In this document: one piece after another, positions 47,801 through 57,943 of the stretch
Layout: each line of letters opens with the position of its first letter
Position numbering within the stretch: the stretch's first letter is position 1
DNA from: Ricinus communis
Lineage: Eukaryota > Streptophyta > Magnoliopsida > Malpighiales > Euphorbiaceae
Assembly: GCF_019578655.1 (NCBI RefSeq)
Contig: NC_063260.1
Location: 16,742,001 to 16,806,000, forward strand
DNA length: 64,000 bases
Direction of reading: 5' to 3'
Notes under the pieces: model-generated
What the model was told of the DNA's origin: nothing
The model's database searches: none
What the model saw: the letters and a program-made list of their open reading frames with translations, nothing else
Position numbers and translations under genes: made by a program

Positions 47801-49272
47801 GTCAAAAGAATTCCCCTCTGATTGTTTTGATAGGGGTAATGAAAGATATGATATGTTGAACACCTCAGAAAAGTTTAAACTGTTGAACTTTCTATGCGAT
47901 GAGGCTCTTAATACCAAGTAACTGATGAAATCCTTGTACAAATTAAATCTCCTTTCCCCATTTGATTAGTCCAAAATGAGAAAATGCTTAATCTCTGTGC
48001 TTGTTTTTGATATGCTTGTAGAGATTTGAGGAGTTGGATTGATGATCGAAATTCTAAATTTGTTGAAAAGGAGAAGGAAGCAAAAGAAAAAGTTCTTGCA
48101 GCGAAGGATAAGGTAGCAAAGTAGTTCTAGATGTATATTTTGTCTGTCAAACGATGTTTTTGGATCGACTTTTATTTGTGTAATGGATTCCTTTCCCCTA
48201 TCCCTCATTTCTTTTCTATTTTTGGTACAGGAGAAAAATTTGAAACAGAAGGTACACGATGAGGTGGCTAAAGCCATTATTGCAAAAAGTGGTGCTCCCT
48301 TCTCTGTTTCTGAGCATGAAGCGATAGTATCACAAATAAAAAAAGAAGCTGCTCAAGCTCATGTGGAAATGATGGCAGCCGTGGGAATGGTACCCAAAAG
48401 TATGGAATTTCTAACTTTTAAGTTATTCAGCATATAAAATATTTGCATTGTCTTTCTAAAATTTCATTGAGCTTGTGCAGTTTGAATTTTCTTTTGGGCT
48501 TTTGGACATTGCCGTGTGATTTGTACAACATTGTTAAACTACTTTAGTTGCTGTTGTAATGGTGATAGATCTGGACGAAATGAGAGATTTCTGAATTTGT
48601 ATTTGTCTTAATCGAATTGGCATTTGTATATAATAGCTCTGACTGGTCAGAAAGGAACAGGCTACCCTTTAATGTTTTAGATCAAAATATGTTGTTCTTT
48701 GAAACCCATCGCTTGCTGGAGGGATTCTATGACTTTGCAGTTGGTACTTTTTGTTTATTGGAAATGCTGATGTGGATGTTTTTGTGCGCCCAGTATAAAT
48801 AAACAGCTAACCTGCCTTTGCATGCTATTGTCAGAGAGACAAAGATCTGATGCTGTTAGAACAGATCCTATCCTTTTGGATGTCAATGGCCATGCCTTCT
48901 GGAGACTGAAAGGATATAATGGCCAATCAGATATTTTGCTTCAAGGTTTGGTCTCTTGGCTTATTTGGATTTGTATAGATGATCAAACATGCAAGTTTAG
49001 GTCTGACGATTCATTTTTCTTATACAGATATGGGAAATTGGACTGTAGCTGCACCTGAGGAGAAATGGTTTGTCTATGATGCTGAACAGAAACAAGGAGT
49101 TGAGAAATACATCTCTTCCTTAAGGTAAGTACATTACTGATTTACCTTTGACACTATCCTTTTCCTGTTCAAATACTTAGCCATTTTAATGTTTGATTTC
49201 AGGACAAAAAGACTTAGGGCTCAAAAAGTTGCTGGACGCCCATCATATGCAGACTCTGAAACAAATTTATAG
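44828..49272 (+). CDS. CDCA7-type (zf-4CXXC_R1) zinc-finger protein with DDT/WHIM-like regions, 12 exons, 687 aa
   Basis: Exons: 44828-44989, 45658-45755, 45863-45949, 46026-46191, 46293-46964, 47491-47633, 47720-47917, 48022-48112, 48231-48399, 48835-48945, 49028-49124 and 49203-49272. All introns are GT-AG with consistent phase. The start [13 protein letters not shown] is the first ATG after a CT-rich leader. Residues 52-145 form the four-CxxC zinc finger of the CDCA7 family: [37 protein letters not shown], then TGILVHTAK. Residues 172-370 are lysine-rich and disordered. From about 387, [20 protein letters not shown] begins a DDT-like helical domain. A charged coiled-coil segment follows (about 520-560). 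The C-terminus has [16 protein letters not shown] and [16 protein letters not shown], resembling the WHIM/WSD motif of ISWI partners. Arabidopsis AT5G38690 is the likely relative (from memory). The predicted role is nuclear chromatin binding or remodeller recruitment. Confidence 0.92.
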
Positions 49273-50447
49273 CATGGATTTTGCGACGATTTGCCAATTT
49301 TTGTGTGTAAAATTGAGGTAAGAAGTTGCAGCTTTTAGTCAGAGAGAGCTGATGATAAAGAACAAGAAAATTGAGCTGATGCCACACCAGGCGTTGTATC
49401 TCATGTTTTTAATTCAAGTTAGTGGCTAAATTTGCGAATGAGGTAATTAAAACTTTAACAGTGCCTATCTTGTTCCCATGTTGAAACAGATGATGAAGAA
49501 AATTCAGAGATTTTTTGCTGCTACATGATTGACAATGGCAATGGGAATGGCATCATGCAATTCGGTTTGGTCCCCATATTAGTGGAAATTTTGTTCAGAA
49601 TTTCGTTGTTGTATGTTGTAGGAGATTGTAAGCTTTTGTCACCTTTTTTTTGAATACCTGTCTGTTCACATTGTGGCTGAACTTCTTACCTGTAAAGGTT
49701 ATCATTACTGGTTTACATATATAACCCATTGTTCGGGGAAACAATTTGGATACAATGTTTCCCTTGGCCTCTTTTCTAGTGAAGCCTATTTTGCTTAGAT
49801 AGATTGTAAAAGAGTTGTAGCAGAAACAAGCAAGTAAACCTGTGTCACGTCCGCGCTGTTTATATTTATATTTATATTATTATTCTTGTGTTGTCTTAAA
49901 TCAAAAAGAATATATCCAAGTGCACATTATGTTACAAGTTATATCCACATTCTGTCGCTAGATGCTAGAAGTAACATAGAGGTTGATCCCATATTGTCAT
50001 TTTTAATTTTTATTTTTTAATTTTTATTTTTTTTTCTTAATGTAACGTGAGAAACTTTTCCTCTGGAAAGGGAATGTCCAGATGCTTAAAAAGCTTACTT
50101 ATTTTAATTGGCTTAATTATCTAAAATTTCTCCAACTATTAAAGTTTTAACAGTTTTAATTAATAATTATAATTTTTAAAAAAAAAAAACACTAATATTT
50201 TTCTTAAAATATAATCCGATAGCCATAAGCCGTAGTTTTTACTGCCGCATCCTTTATAAAAAACGCATCGTTTTGAGCAAGAAAATTACCCATCTTCTCC
50301 AACTTCTTAGGATTATGAATAATCACAGGTCCATTTTCTTTCTCTATTAAATAGCAAGTTTTTTTTTTTTTTTTTTTTTTCATTTTAGAAAAGCACAATG
50401 GGTCGAGGCATCACATGATAGATACTTGAATTCCTAGCTCGACAAAC
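49273..50447. other. 3' region of the zinc-finger gene and spacer
   Basis: The first several hundred bases should include the 3' untranslated region. A run of T (about 24) lies near 50358-50381. A minus-strand frame of 64 codons across it (50398-50204) has no recognised family. Confidence 0.5.
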
Positions 50448-50705
50448 TAGGGCTGAGCACGAATCGATTCAATTCGGTTATCTATAAATCACCGGTATCA
50501 TACAAAATCTCGATTTTTTTAAAATTGAATGTACTAGTACTGTACCAAACATAAAAGAATCTTACCGTATTGTATTAATTTTTACAGTTAAATACAGTTC
50601 GGTTCTGTGCTATTTTTGGTTCTAAAAAATTTAAAAAAACATAATTTTAATCTCATTTTTAATCAAATACATTTAGAGAAAATATAATTACCAACCTAAA
50701 CCTAA
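50448..50705 (-). mobile_element. Terminal fragment of the same hAT family as 5041-6743 (inverted)
   Basis: The sequence begins TAGGGCTGAGCAC. In reverse complement it follows the right 260 bp of the element at 5041-6743, including the AACCGAATTG, GGTACGGT-like and GAACCGAAAATAGCAC words, up to the CCAACCTAA point equivalent to about 6490. Homology then stops and no opposite terminus was found, so the copy is truncated or too decayed to follow. Confidence 0.8.
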
Positions 50706-51808
50706 AGAAGAAAGTGATTGTTTAGCTATAAAAAAATTAATTTAAAAAAACAAAAAAGAATATTATAAGAGTATGAAAAGAAATACAACATTCATGTTTA
50801 AAAAGACACAACAAAAGTGTTCTTTTAAAAGAGTATACTATAAAATAAGAAAAAATAAAAAAAATAAAAAATATATAAATATAAATTAAAAAAACTACAG
50901 TATAAATGATATTTAAAAAATATATATAATATATAGTAGATTTAACACACAAAGCTAAGAAGAAAAATAAATTTCGAATAGCCCGTAATAGAGAATTTAT
51001 CACAAAAATAAAATCAAATGTAATCTTTTTTCCTTTTTCTTTTGATGATAAAATCATATGTAATCATGTTTTACATCCGAGGCCTTGAATAATCCACACA
51101 AAAGCCGATCTCAGCTAATCAAAGAATTCTATACGAGTAAGACTGTCATGTTATTTAAAAGGAAAAAAGATATTAAAAAATTCATAGAATTAGAACTCAA
51201 TTCCAATTATAAAACAGAGAAAATCAAGAAATCATATATGAGTTATGGAATTATCAAGAATTCAGAATCAGAACTATCTGCACCCAAAGCAATAGCTGCA
51301 GCCATTAACAACCTTTTCAACTGCCACAACTCTTTCTTCCTATTGAACCACTTCTTGTTTCCTTTCACTCTGCATTACCCAATTTACTTCCTCCCGAATT
51401 CGACAATCCCCATCTTTCACTAAGCTGTAAGTAGTACTTCCCTCGGCTTTTTATTGTGCTAGTGCACCATGGTTGCAATGCTAATATAAGAAAACAGTAA
51501 GATACAAGGATTCCCAACTTGTTTTAGCTTCTGTAACTGGGCCGAACAGCCAGACAAAGATTGTAGTAGACTGTCAGAAAATCTTGTGCTGCTGAATACA
51601 GAGTCGCTGATTGCTATGGAAACAAAAAATAAAATAAAATTCATGTAGCAGCATTGCAATGGCAGTCAGTTCTGCAGCTGCAACATATAAATGACTATGT
51701 TATGTCTTTGATGAGTACATAAATAGATAAATAAACAAATCAAGATTTTGGAGAAGAAAAAGGGGAACTTACCAACACTATTTTAACTACAGATTTCCAT
51801 GATCACTA
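50706..51808. other. AT-rich spacer and 3' region of the NLR gene
   Basis: No protein gene is supported. The part from about 51420 to 51808 probably includes 3' untranslated sequence of the minus-strand resistance gene. Confidence 0.5.
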
Positions 51809-54800
51809 TCAATCTTTAATGCGGATGACAGGTATGTGAGCTATTTTTGGCCAATCCTCTCCTCTATCTTTCTGACATCGCCTCTTCAGATTTGGGCAAT
51901 TTTTAATTTCAAGTGCATTCAGGTTCTTCAGGTTACTTATGCCATGCGGTAAACACATCAAATTAGGGCAATGCCAGATTTTCAGAAGTGAAAGAGAAAT
52001 GAGATTTCCTATCTGAGTTGGGAGAGAAGACAATCCCTCACAATGCCAAATTCGCAGTTCCCGGAGAGCAGTGAGATGTCCGATACTCTCTGGCAAAAAA
52101 TTCAGCTTTGGACATCCATTAATAAGCAGATCCTGGAGCGTCGTCAGATCTCTCATTCCCTCTGAAAGAACAGCAAATTCTCTACAATTTTGAAAGGATA
52201 GCTGACGAAGAGAAGATAAGCCACGGATTTCATTGATTGGTGGGAAGGACTTAACTCCACAGCTACGTATATCTAGTGTCTCCAATGAGTTGAGGCTCCA
52301 AATACCCTCTGGCATGCTTTCAAGTTCTTCAAAAGTGTCAAGGCTCAACCTTTTCAGGGCAGATAGTTTATTTAGTTGATTTGACAATGACTTGACACCC
52401 CACATGCTACCAATTTGTAGATCCTCAAGTAGTAAATGGTTTTGCAACAGTGCATCGGGAAGATGTGTCAACTCCCTGTAGCCAAAAAAGACTAGGTTGA
52501 TAATGAAATTAAATTTCTGAATTGACCTGACCAAGATTTCACTTCCCCAACAAACTTGTAATGTTTTAACCGATGGTATGATTGGTAATTCCACCAATTT
52601 AGGACAATCATTGACAATCAAGCTTGCTAGGACTGGAAAAATATCTCTACCTTCCACCATTTCCCATTCCTCTAAGCTATCCATAGAAACGAGACTCAAA
52701 CTCTCCAATGATGGGAATGAACTTTTTCCATTCCCGTATATCTCACTTCCAATACACTTCACACCATTTATTTTTCTCAATACGAGAATCTCGAGGAACT
52801 TCAGTTCCCCAAATGGCGGAAGGTGTTCACATCTATCACAATCAACAAGCTCAATTTCCACTAGATTGGGGAGACTTAAGTCCGTCATCCAACTTGCAAA
52901 TTTTGAACCTTGATATTTCCTTATGCTCAATTTCTTTAAATTTGAATGGGGTTGGCAGCCATCAAGAACCTCTTCTGATAGGTTGCTACTGTCTTCTCCT
53001 TCCCTTGACCAACATAGGCTTAATGATTTAAGATCCTCCTTCTGCATCAAATTAGCATTCTTGGCATCTTCACAACTTTTAACATAATCAAGCTTCTTGA
53101 TGCTTAAATCTCCCCCAAGATTCAATTCTTTCAGCTCCTCCATGCGGCAGCCATTGTCTTTTCCCACAATGAAGAGGCTGAGCTTTCTCAGACAAGTCAA
53201 TTTTCCCATTTCAGCAGGCATATAGCTAAGTGAATCACAATTAGTGATGTCAAGATATACGAGATTTTTAATGTGCTTCAAACCTTTCGGTAATTTGCAG
53301 AGATTATAGCAATGTTTAAGATTCAGTATCTCCAAGTTTTGGAGGGAGATTGTTGATTCTGGTAGAGTTCTGATGCTTGAATATGAAAAATCTAAATACC
53401 TCAAGTGTTTCAACCTGTCAATTGACATTGGTAGTTTTTGCAGATGGTAATTGAGTAAATCCAAGACTCTCAAATGCTTCTGCTTAAACAAGTAGGAAGA
53501 CACCTGGTCGTCCCTGTATCCATAATCAATCCAAAGGAATGAACGCAACGAATGAACTTTGCAGAGGTTGATGCTTTGAGGAAAAGATTGCTCCGAATCC
53601 CAACAAATGCTTAAGTGACGAACCATCTTTGGGACATGTAAGACCTTGTTGGGCTCGATCAACTTGCACTCATCTATCATCATAGATTGTGCAAGATCAT
53701 GGATAAGATCATGCATTTTACATGTAGTGTTGCCTAGACGATCCTCTTCCACATCTTGAAGAAATGACCTCCATACTAATTCATAAAAAATCTCATGGCC
53801 CTTGTCGTGCAAATCCATTTTTCCTTGGCAAGGAATGAAGCCATTTGCCATCCATAGTTCTATCAATTTTTCCTTCTTTATGTGGAAATCCTTTGGAAAT
53901 ATTGAGCAAAATGCAAAACATTGTTTCAGATGTGGTGCTAAATGATTATAACTTAACCTCAAAGCAGGTAAAACATTCATGTTCCTTTCATTTGATAACT
54001 CCCACATCTCACTTTCCTTGACAGATAACCATTCACTCTTTTTTCTTTTGAGTCGCATTAAGCTTCCCATGGCCTTAATTGCTAGAGGAACTCCTCCACA
54101 CTTGTTGACTATGGCTCTTCCTATGGTTTCCAAATGTAGAAACTCTTCTTTTCTTTCCAATCCAAACGCCCTTTGCTCAAACAAAGACCAGGAATCATCA
54201 TCTGACAATCTTCCAATGTAATATGTAGGTGTTGTGGCCATCATTAGAGCAATGTTCTCATTACGGGTAGTTACTGTCACAACACTTCCTGTAGCTCCAC
54301 AACGTATCATATTCTTTATCCCATCCCACTTATCACTGGACTCATTCCACACATCATCCAGCATAAGCAAGAATTTCTTTCCACTCAACCTTTCTTGGAG
54401 CTGTCGTTGCAAGGGATCCATCTCTTGACAGTTAGGAGGGCAGCCTTCAATGGACTCTAGAATGGCTCTCGTCAACCTCCTTAAGTCAAAATCATCAGAC
54501 ACACAAACCCCAATTCTCATATCAAAAAGCCTTTTTACAGTTGTATCATTGTAGACAAGTTGAGCAAGTGTAGTCTTTCCAAGTCCTCCCATGCCGCATA
54601 TAGCATAAACAGAAAGATCTTCTGAACTGGTCAGCAACATATTGATTAACTCCTCTTTTTCCTTATCTCTCCCTATGATTTCTGACTCATTAACAAGAGA
54701 AGTGGTCTGTCGCCAATCTAAGCTACCAACTTCTATATCCCTAATAGCTTCCTCTCTTAAGTGGAACTTATGCCTTTCACTAGCAATGGCATCTAACTTC

Positions 54801-55174
54801 TCCTTAAGATTCCTCAACTTATAGGACATCATCACTTTAAAAACAACAGGATTTTGAAGAGAAAAGAAAGATCTTACACGTGTTGTTAGATCTTTTGGCA
54901 GCCTACGCCTTTGAGCTTGTATGGCAAACTCATCAAGAAGATCATCAGCTTCATAAGCTGCATCCTTGAGCTTTCGCAACCAATTTTTGATGGACTCACT
55001 CTTCCACTGCTTCTCCTCTGCATCATGGAGAACAGCTTGGATAGTAGTAAAAGTGCTTTCAAGATTGTTGAGTTCAGCTCTCAACCCACAAGCAGCTGCA
55101 AACTCACCCAATACTAAAGAATTCAGGTTTGTCAAGATTGTACTTGCAAGAGCTGAAAGAAGTGCATCTGCCAT
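51809..55174 (-). CDS. CC-NBS-LRR (CNL) disease-resistance protein, single exon, 1121 aa
   Basis: One uninterrupted frame. The start at 55174 (MADALLSALASTIL) is preferred over the in-frame ATG at 55201 because RGA-type CNLs typically begin MAxALLS. A coiled-coil region occupies 1-140 with the EDVID-like AAYEADDLLDEFA (72-84). The NB-ARC domain shows the P-loop GMGGLGKTT (194-202), RNBS-A GVCVSDDFDL, kinase-2 LLMLDDVW (269-276), RNBS-B VTVTTRN, GLPL as GGVPLAIKA (360-368), RNBS-D CFAFCSIFPKDF and MHD as CKMHDLIHDLA (MHD at 487-489). Leucine-rich repeats fill about 550-1110, ending in a series of xLPESIGxLTxLxxLxIxxC units. All nucleotide-binding motifs are intact, so the protein should act as an ATP/ADP-switched intracellular immune receptor. 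It resembles the RGA3/RGA4-annotated class. The recognised pathogen cannot be inferred. No second NLR is seen in the window. Confidence 0.96.
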   Translation of the reverse strand: MADALLSALASTILTNLNSLVLGEFAAACGLRAELNNLESTFTTIQAVLHDAEEKQWKSESIKNWLRKLKDAAYEADDLLDEFAIQAQRRRLPKDLTTRVRSFFSLQNPVVFKVMMSYKLRNLKEKLDAIASERHKFHLREEAIRDIEVGSLDWRQTTSLVNESEIIGRDKEKEELINMLLTSSEDLSVYAICGMGGLGKTTLAQLVYNDTTVKRLFDMRIGVCVSDDFDLRRLTRAILESIEGCPPNCQEMDPLQRQLQERLSGKKFLLMLDDVWNESSDKWDGIKNMIRCGATGSVVTVTTRNENIALMMATTPTYYIGRLSDDDSWSLFEQRAFGLERKEEFLHLETIGRAIVNKCGGVPLAIKAMGSLMRLKRKKSEWLSVKESEMWELSNERNMNVLPALRLSYNHLAPHLKQCFAFCSIFPKDFHIKKEKLIELWMANGFIPCQGKMDLHDKGHEIFYELVWRSFLQDVEEDRLGNTTCKMHDLIHDLAQSMMIDECKLIEPNKVLHVPKMVRHLSICWDSEQSFPQSINLCKVHSLRSFLWIDYGYRDDQVSSYLFKQKHLRVLDLLNYHLQKLPMSIDRLKHLRYLDFSYSSIRTLPESTISLQNLEILNLKHCYNLCKLPKGLKHIKNLVYLDITNCDSLSYMPAEMGKLTCLRKLSLFIVGKDNGCRMEELKELNLGGDLSIKKLDYVKSCEDAKNANLMQKEDLKSLSLCWSREGEDSSNLSEEVLDGCQPHSNLKKLSIRKYQGSKFASWMTDLSLPNLVEIELVDCDRCEHLPPFGELKFLEILVLRKINGVKCIGSEIYGNGKSSFPSLESLSLVSMDSLEEWEMVEGRDIFPVLASLIVNDCPKLVELPIIPSVKTLQVCWGSEILVRSIQKFNFIINLVFFGYRELTHLPDALLQNHLLLEDLQIGSMWGVKSLSNQLNKLSALKRLSLDTFEELESMPEGIWSLNSLETLDIRSCGVKSFPPINEIRGLSSLRQLSFQNCREFAVLSEGMRDLTTLQDLLINGCPKLNFLPESIGHLTALRELRIWHCEGLSSLPTQIGNLISLSLLKIWHCPNLMCLPHGISNLKNLNALEIKNCPNLKRRCQKDRGEDWPKIAHIPVIRIKD

Positions 55175-55409
55175 ATTAATTGGTATCACAGATCTCTTCA
55201 AAAGGAAAAAAAATAAAAACAGAAAAACGAGGGGGGTAATAAGAAAGATAAGGTAGGCTAATTAAAAAAAAAAAAAAAAAAACTAAACCACCGCTACCGC
55301 CTTCCGCAAGGCGGTGCAGTAATAGACTTTCTCCTTCTTCGACTTCTGGGCTCCACGCGGCATCAACGTCAACACTGATTGGAAAAGCCATACAATTTGT
55401 TTCCACCAA
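55175..55409 (-). promoter_or_regulatory. Putative 5' leader of the NLR gene with an upstream open frame
   Basis: A 77-codon frame runs from 55409 to 55176 on the minus strand and stops one base before the NLR ATG at 55174. If it is within the transcript it would be an upstream ORF. It spans a homopolymer (A19 on the plus strand, about 55264-55282), so its frame is fragile. A CCGCCTTCCGCAAGGCGG hairpin-capable sequence lies at about 55295-55312. Confidence 0.35.
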
Positions 55410-55826
55410 ACTCTTGAAATTGAGCCTAATATCATCTCAATGCCGTTCAATTTCTATTACAATTTCTGTGAATTTAATCCACATTTATTTGGATTGTTAT
55501 ATCATCATTTTTCATGTCACAAGCGTATAACATAAGTGTGACATTTCTTTTTTATTTATTTATTTATTTTTTAAGTTGTTACTTTTAACGGTAAATGCCA
55601 TTTCCATACAAATATTATTCTTTTTTCTACTATATTTCATCTCTTTATTTTTTTACTTAATAATTTCTTATTATATTTTTTATTTTAATTTTATACATCA
55701 AGTATATTTTATATTTCTTCTTTTTTTATAATACTAGATTTATCTTTTAATAATATTAATATTTTTATAATAAAATTTTATATTTTAAAATAAATTTTTA
55801 TACATATATGAAATTTTGAGACAAGT
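55410..55826. other. AT-rich spacer upstream of the NLR gene
   Basis: No gene is supported. The first ~100 bp may be NLR promoter. Confidence 0.45.
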
Positions 55827-57555
55827 GCTAATGGCGCTTATTTTTTAGCTTTATTTTATATTAATTTTATCCTCAATTAAATTTAATTTGTTTGTTTAAG
55901 CTTGATTTCAATTTTTTTAGGCACTCTGAAAATAGTACATGTCAAGGAGTAAAATGGAATTGAAAAGCATAAAAAAGTATATTATCCAAAATTTTGTCTA
56001 TCACGGGAAGCTACACGGGCATGTGGCCTTCTCGTGTGAGTTTTGAGAAATGGCAGATTGCATGAAGGGTCTACGTGAGAAGCCCACACGGCTGTGTGCT
56101 CCCCGTGTCAGACTGACAGACGAATTTTAGCATTATGCAGATTTGATCGTATTAGCTTCAAGGCAGTTTTTCATGATCTTACAAGTCCAGAATTGAAAAG
56201 TGATCTTTAACAATTTTGTAGATGACTTCCTAAGCTATAATTCTTACGAATGGCTCAACTCCATATTAAGCTACGAAGATGAGAAAACTTAGATCAAAGT
56301 CAGATATTGTACAGTTCGTTTCTATTTGAGTCAATTTCAATGTTTAGACTTTATCTAGAGCTACAAATGTCTGATTGAGGTGATTCAAATTCTAAAAAGA
56401 ACTACTCTTCAAGAGCTACAACTTTGATGAATAACGTAAACCTCAATTCAATTTCGAAGGTATCCTAAAATATCCCACAAAGTAAATAACGGATGGAGAC
56501 ACATATTCAAGGTATGAAGAGCTAAGGATGTCACATGGCCGTGTGGTGTCCTTGTGATCCCCGTGTCAATCATAAAAATACACTATTTAAAGAAATTTTT
56601 AGAGTTATTTTAAGAGAGTTCCACATATTTTCATTTCTAGAGAAAGAAACACTTATAAACTTCATCTTTCTTTCATTTGTAGAGTTTTGATTAGTATTTC
56701 TCAAGGAAGAGCATCATTTCCTTCATTGCTTTTGAAGATTGAGGATTCAATATTGAAGATTTTCATTTCTATTCTTCCATGACTAGTTTAAGATCTTCTT
56801 TTCCTTATCTTTGCTTCTTTATTATAATATCTAAGAACTAATTTTGTTGCTATTTGGATTTTGATGAACCCTAATTTATTTTGTATGGATTGATTCAAAG
56901 TTAATGCAATTAATCTTTTTCATGAGTTGTGTTATCCCTTTAATTACTTAATTATCAATTTTAATTTATAAGTCGACGTATTAATTGAGATTTGTTTTCA
57001 TAAACTAATTAGAGATAACTTTTTATGAATTAATCACATCTTAGGGATTGAGGATTGATTGGGTAGAGATAGATCTACAAGATTCTTTGGTTCAATAGTT
57101 CCCCAATCTTAATGCTTGACCTAAATGAGTGGGTTTGAGAAGAGATTCATCTCCCTTATCTTAGGAATTAGGGGTTTAATTATTTGAGAAGGATTTAAAC
57201 CTAATTTTATAGAATGTCAACTCAGCTCTTGATTTGAATTAAATACTATTTATTTCATGAAAAACTTAACTTATTAGGGGGATCCACTACCTAAATAGGT
57301 TTTACCCTTGATAAATTTACTAATCCTTTTAATCTTCATTTTCAAGATTATTTTACTTTTAAATCTAATCCTTTTAATCTTTGTTTTCAAGATTATTTTA
57401 CTTTTAAATATATTTTCACCTAAACAACATCTTGATTTGTAAATATTAGTATAAGATTGAAGGTAGTATTCATAACTAGGTCTCCAGTGGAATGATACTT
57501 ACTTATCATAATATTACTTGATACGATCGGTGCATTTTACCGTGTGCAGATAATG
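55827..57555 (+). mobile_element. Probable LTR (solo or fragment) of a Ty3/gypsy element
   Basis: The segment has features I associate with long gypsy (Athila/Tat-type) LTRs. These are an opening of the form TGCTAATGGCGCTTATTTTTTAGC, paired CACGGGCATGTGGCC / CACACGGCTGTGTGC / CCCCGTGT words, a short stem-like leader, and a closing GATACGATCGGTGCATTTTACCGTGTGCA phrase. No coding region, second copy or target-site duplication was found, so both ends are tentative. Confidence 0.4.
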
Positions 57556-57943
57556 CGTATCACTTTGTTAATAATTTAACTTTTCTATTAGAACATTAAA
57601 TCTAATTATATTTTAGTATATATTTATATATTAAATTATATGACTTCTTACTTGAAAAATTTTGATTTTAATTATTTCTTATCATTATATAATAATATTT
57701 TAATTTTAAAATTTAATAATAATAATAATAATAATTAAAATTAATAATTTAGTGTTCATAATTACAAATTTCAAAAACAATCATATGTTATGAACACAAA
57801 TTCATTAGTAAAAAAACTATAAACATCAATCATAAAACTACGGATTCATAAGTTAACAACAGGTTCATAAATAATAAACTATAAATTTATTACAAGTATA
57901 CTTGAAGTTCATATATAATATCTTAGAAGTTCATAAAAATATA
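57556..57943. repeat. Left part of an AT-rich tandem repeat unit, cut by the solo LTR
   Basis: An (AAT)n run lies at about 57712-57735. From about 57885 the sequence matches 61190-61250 (AAACTATAAATTTATTACAAG and ATATAATATCTTAGAAGTTC phrases). It is the left part of repeat copy A, whose right part resumes at 60712. Confidence 0.75.

Noticed and set aside
51085..51423. 112-codon plus-strand frame next to the NLR
   Set aside because: AT-rich, low-complexity composition, no family features, and probably near the NLR 3' region.
55175..55201. NLR start at the upstream in-frame ATG (55201)
   Set aside because: The nine extra residues are not typical, while MADALLSALAST matches the usual CNL start. 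The upstream ATG could still be used in part.
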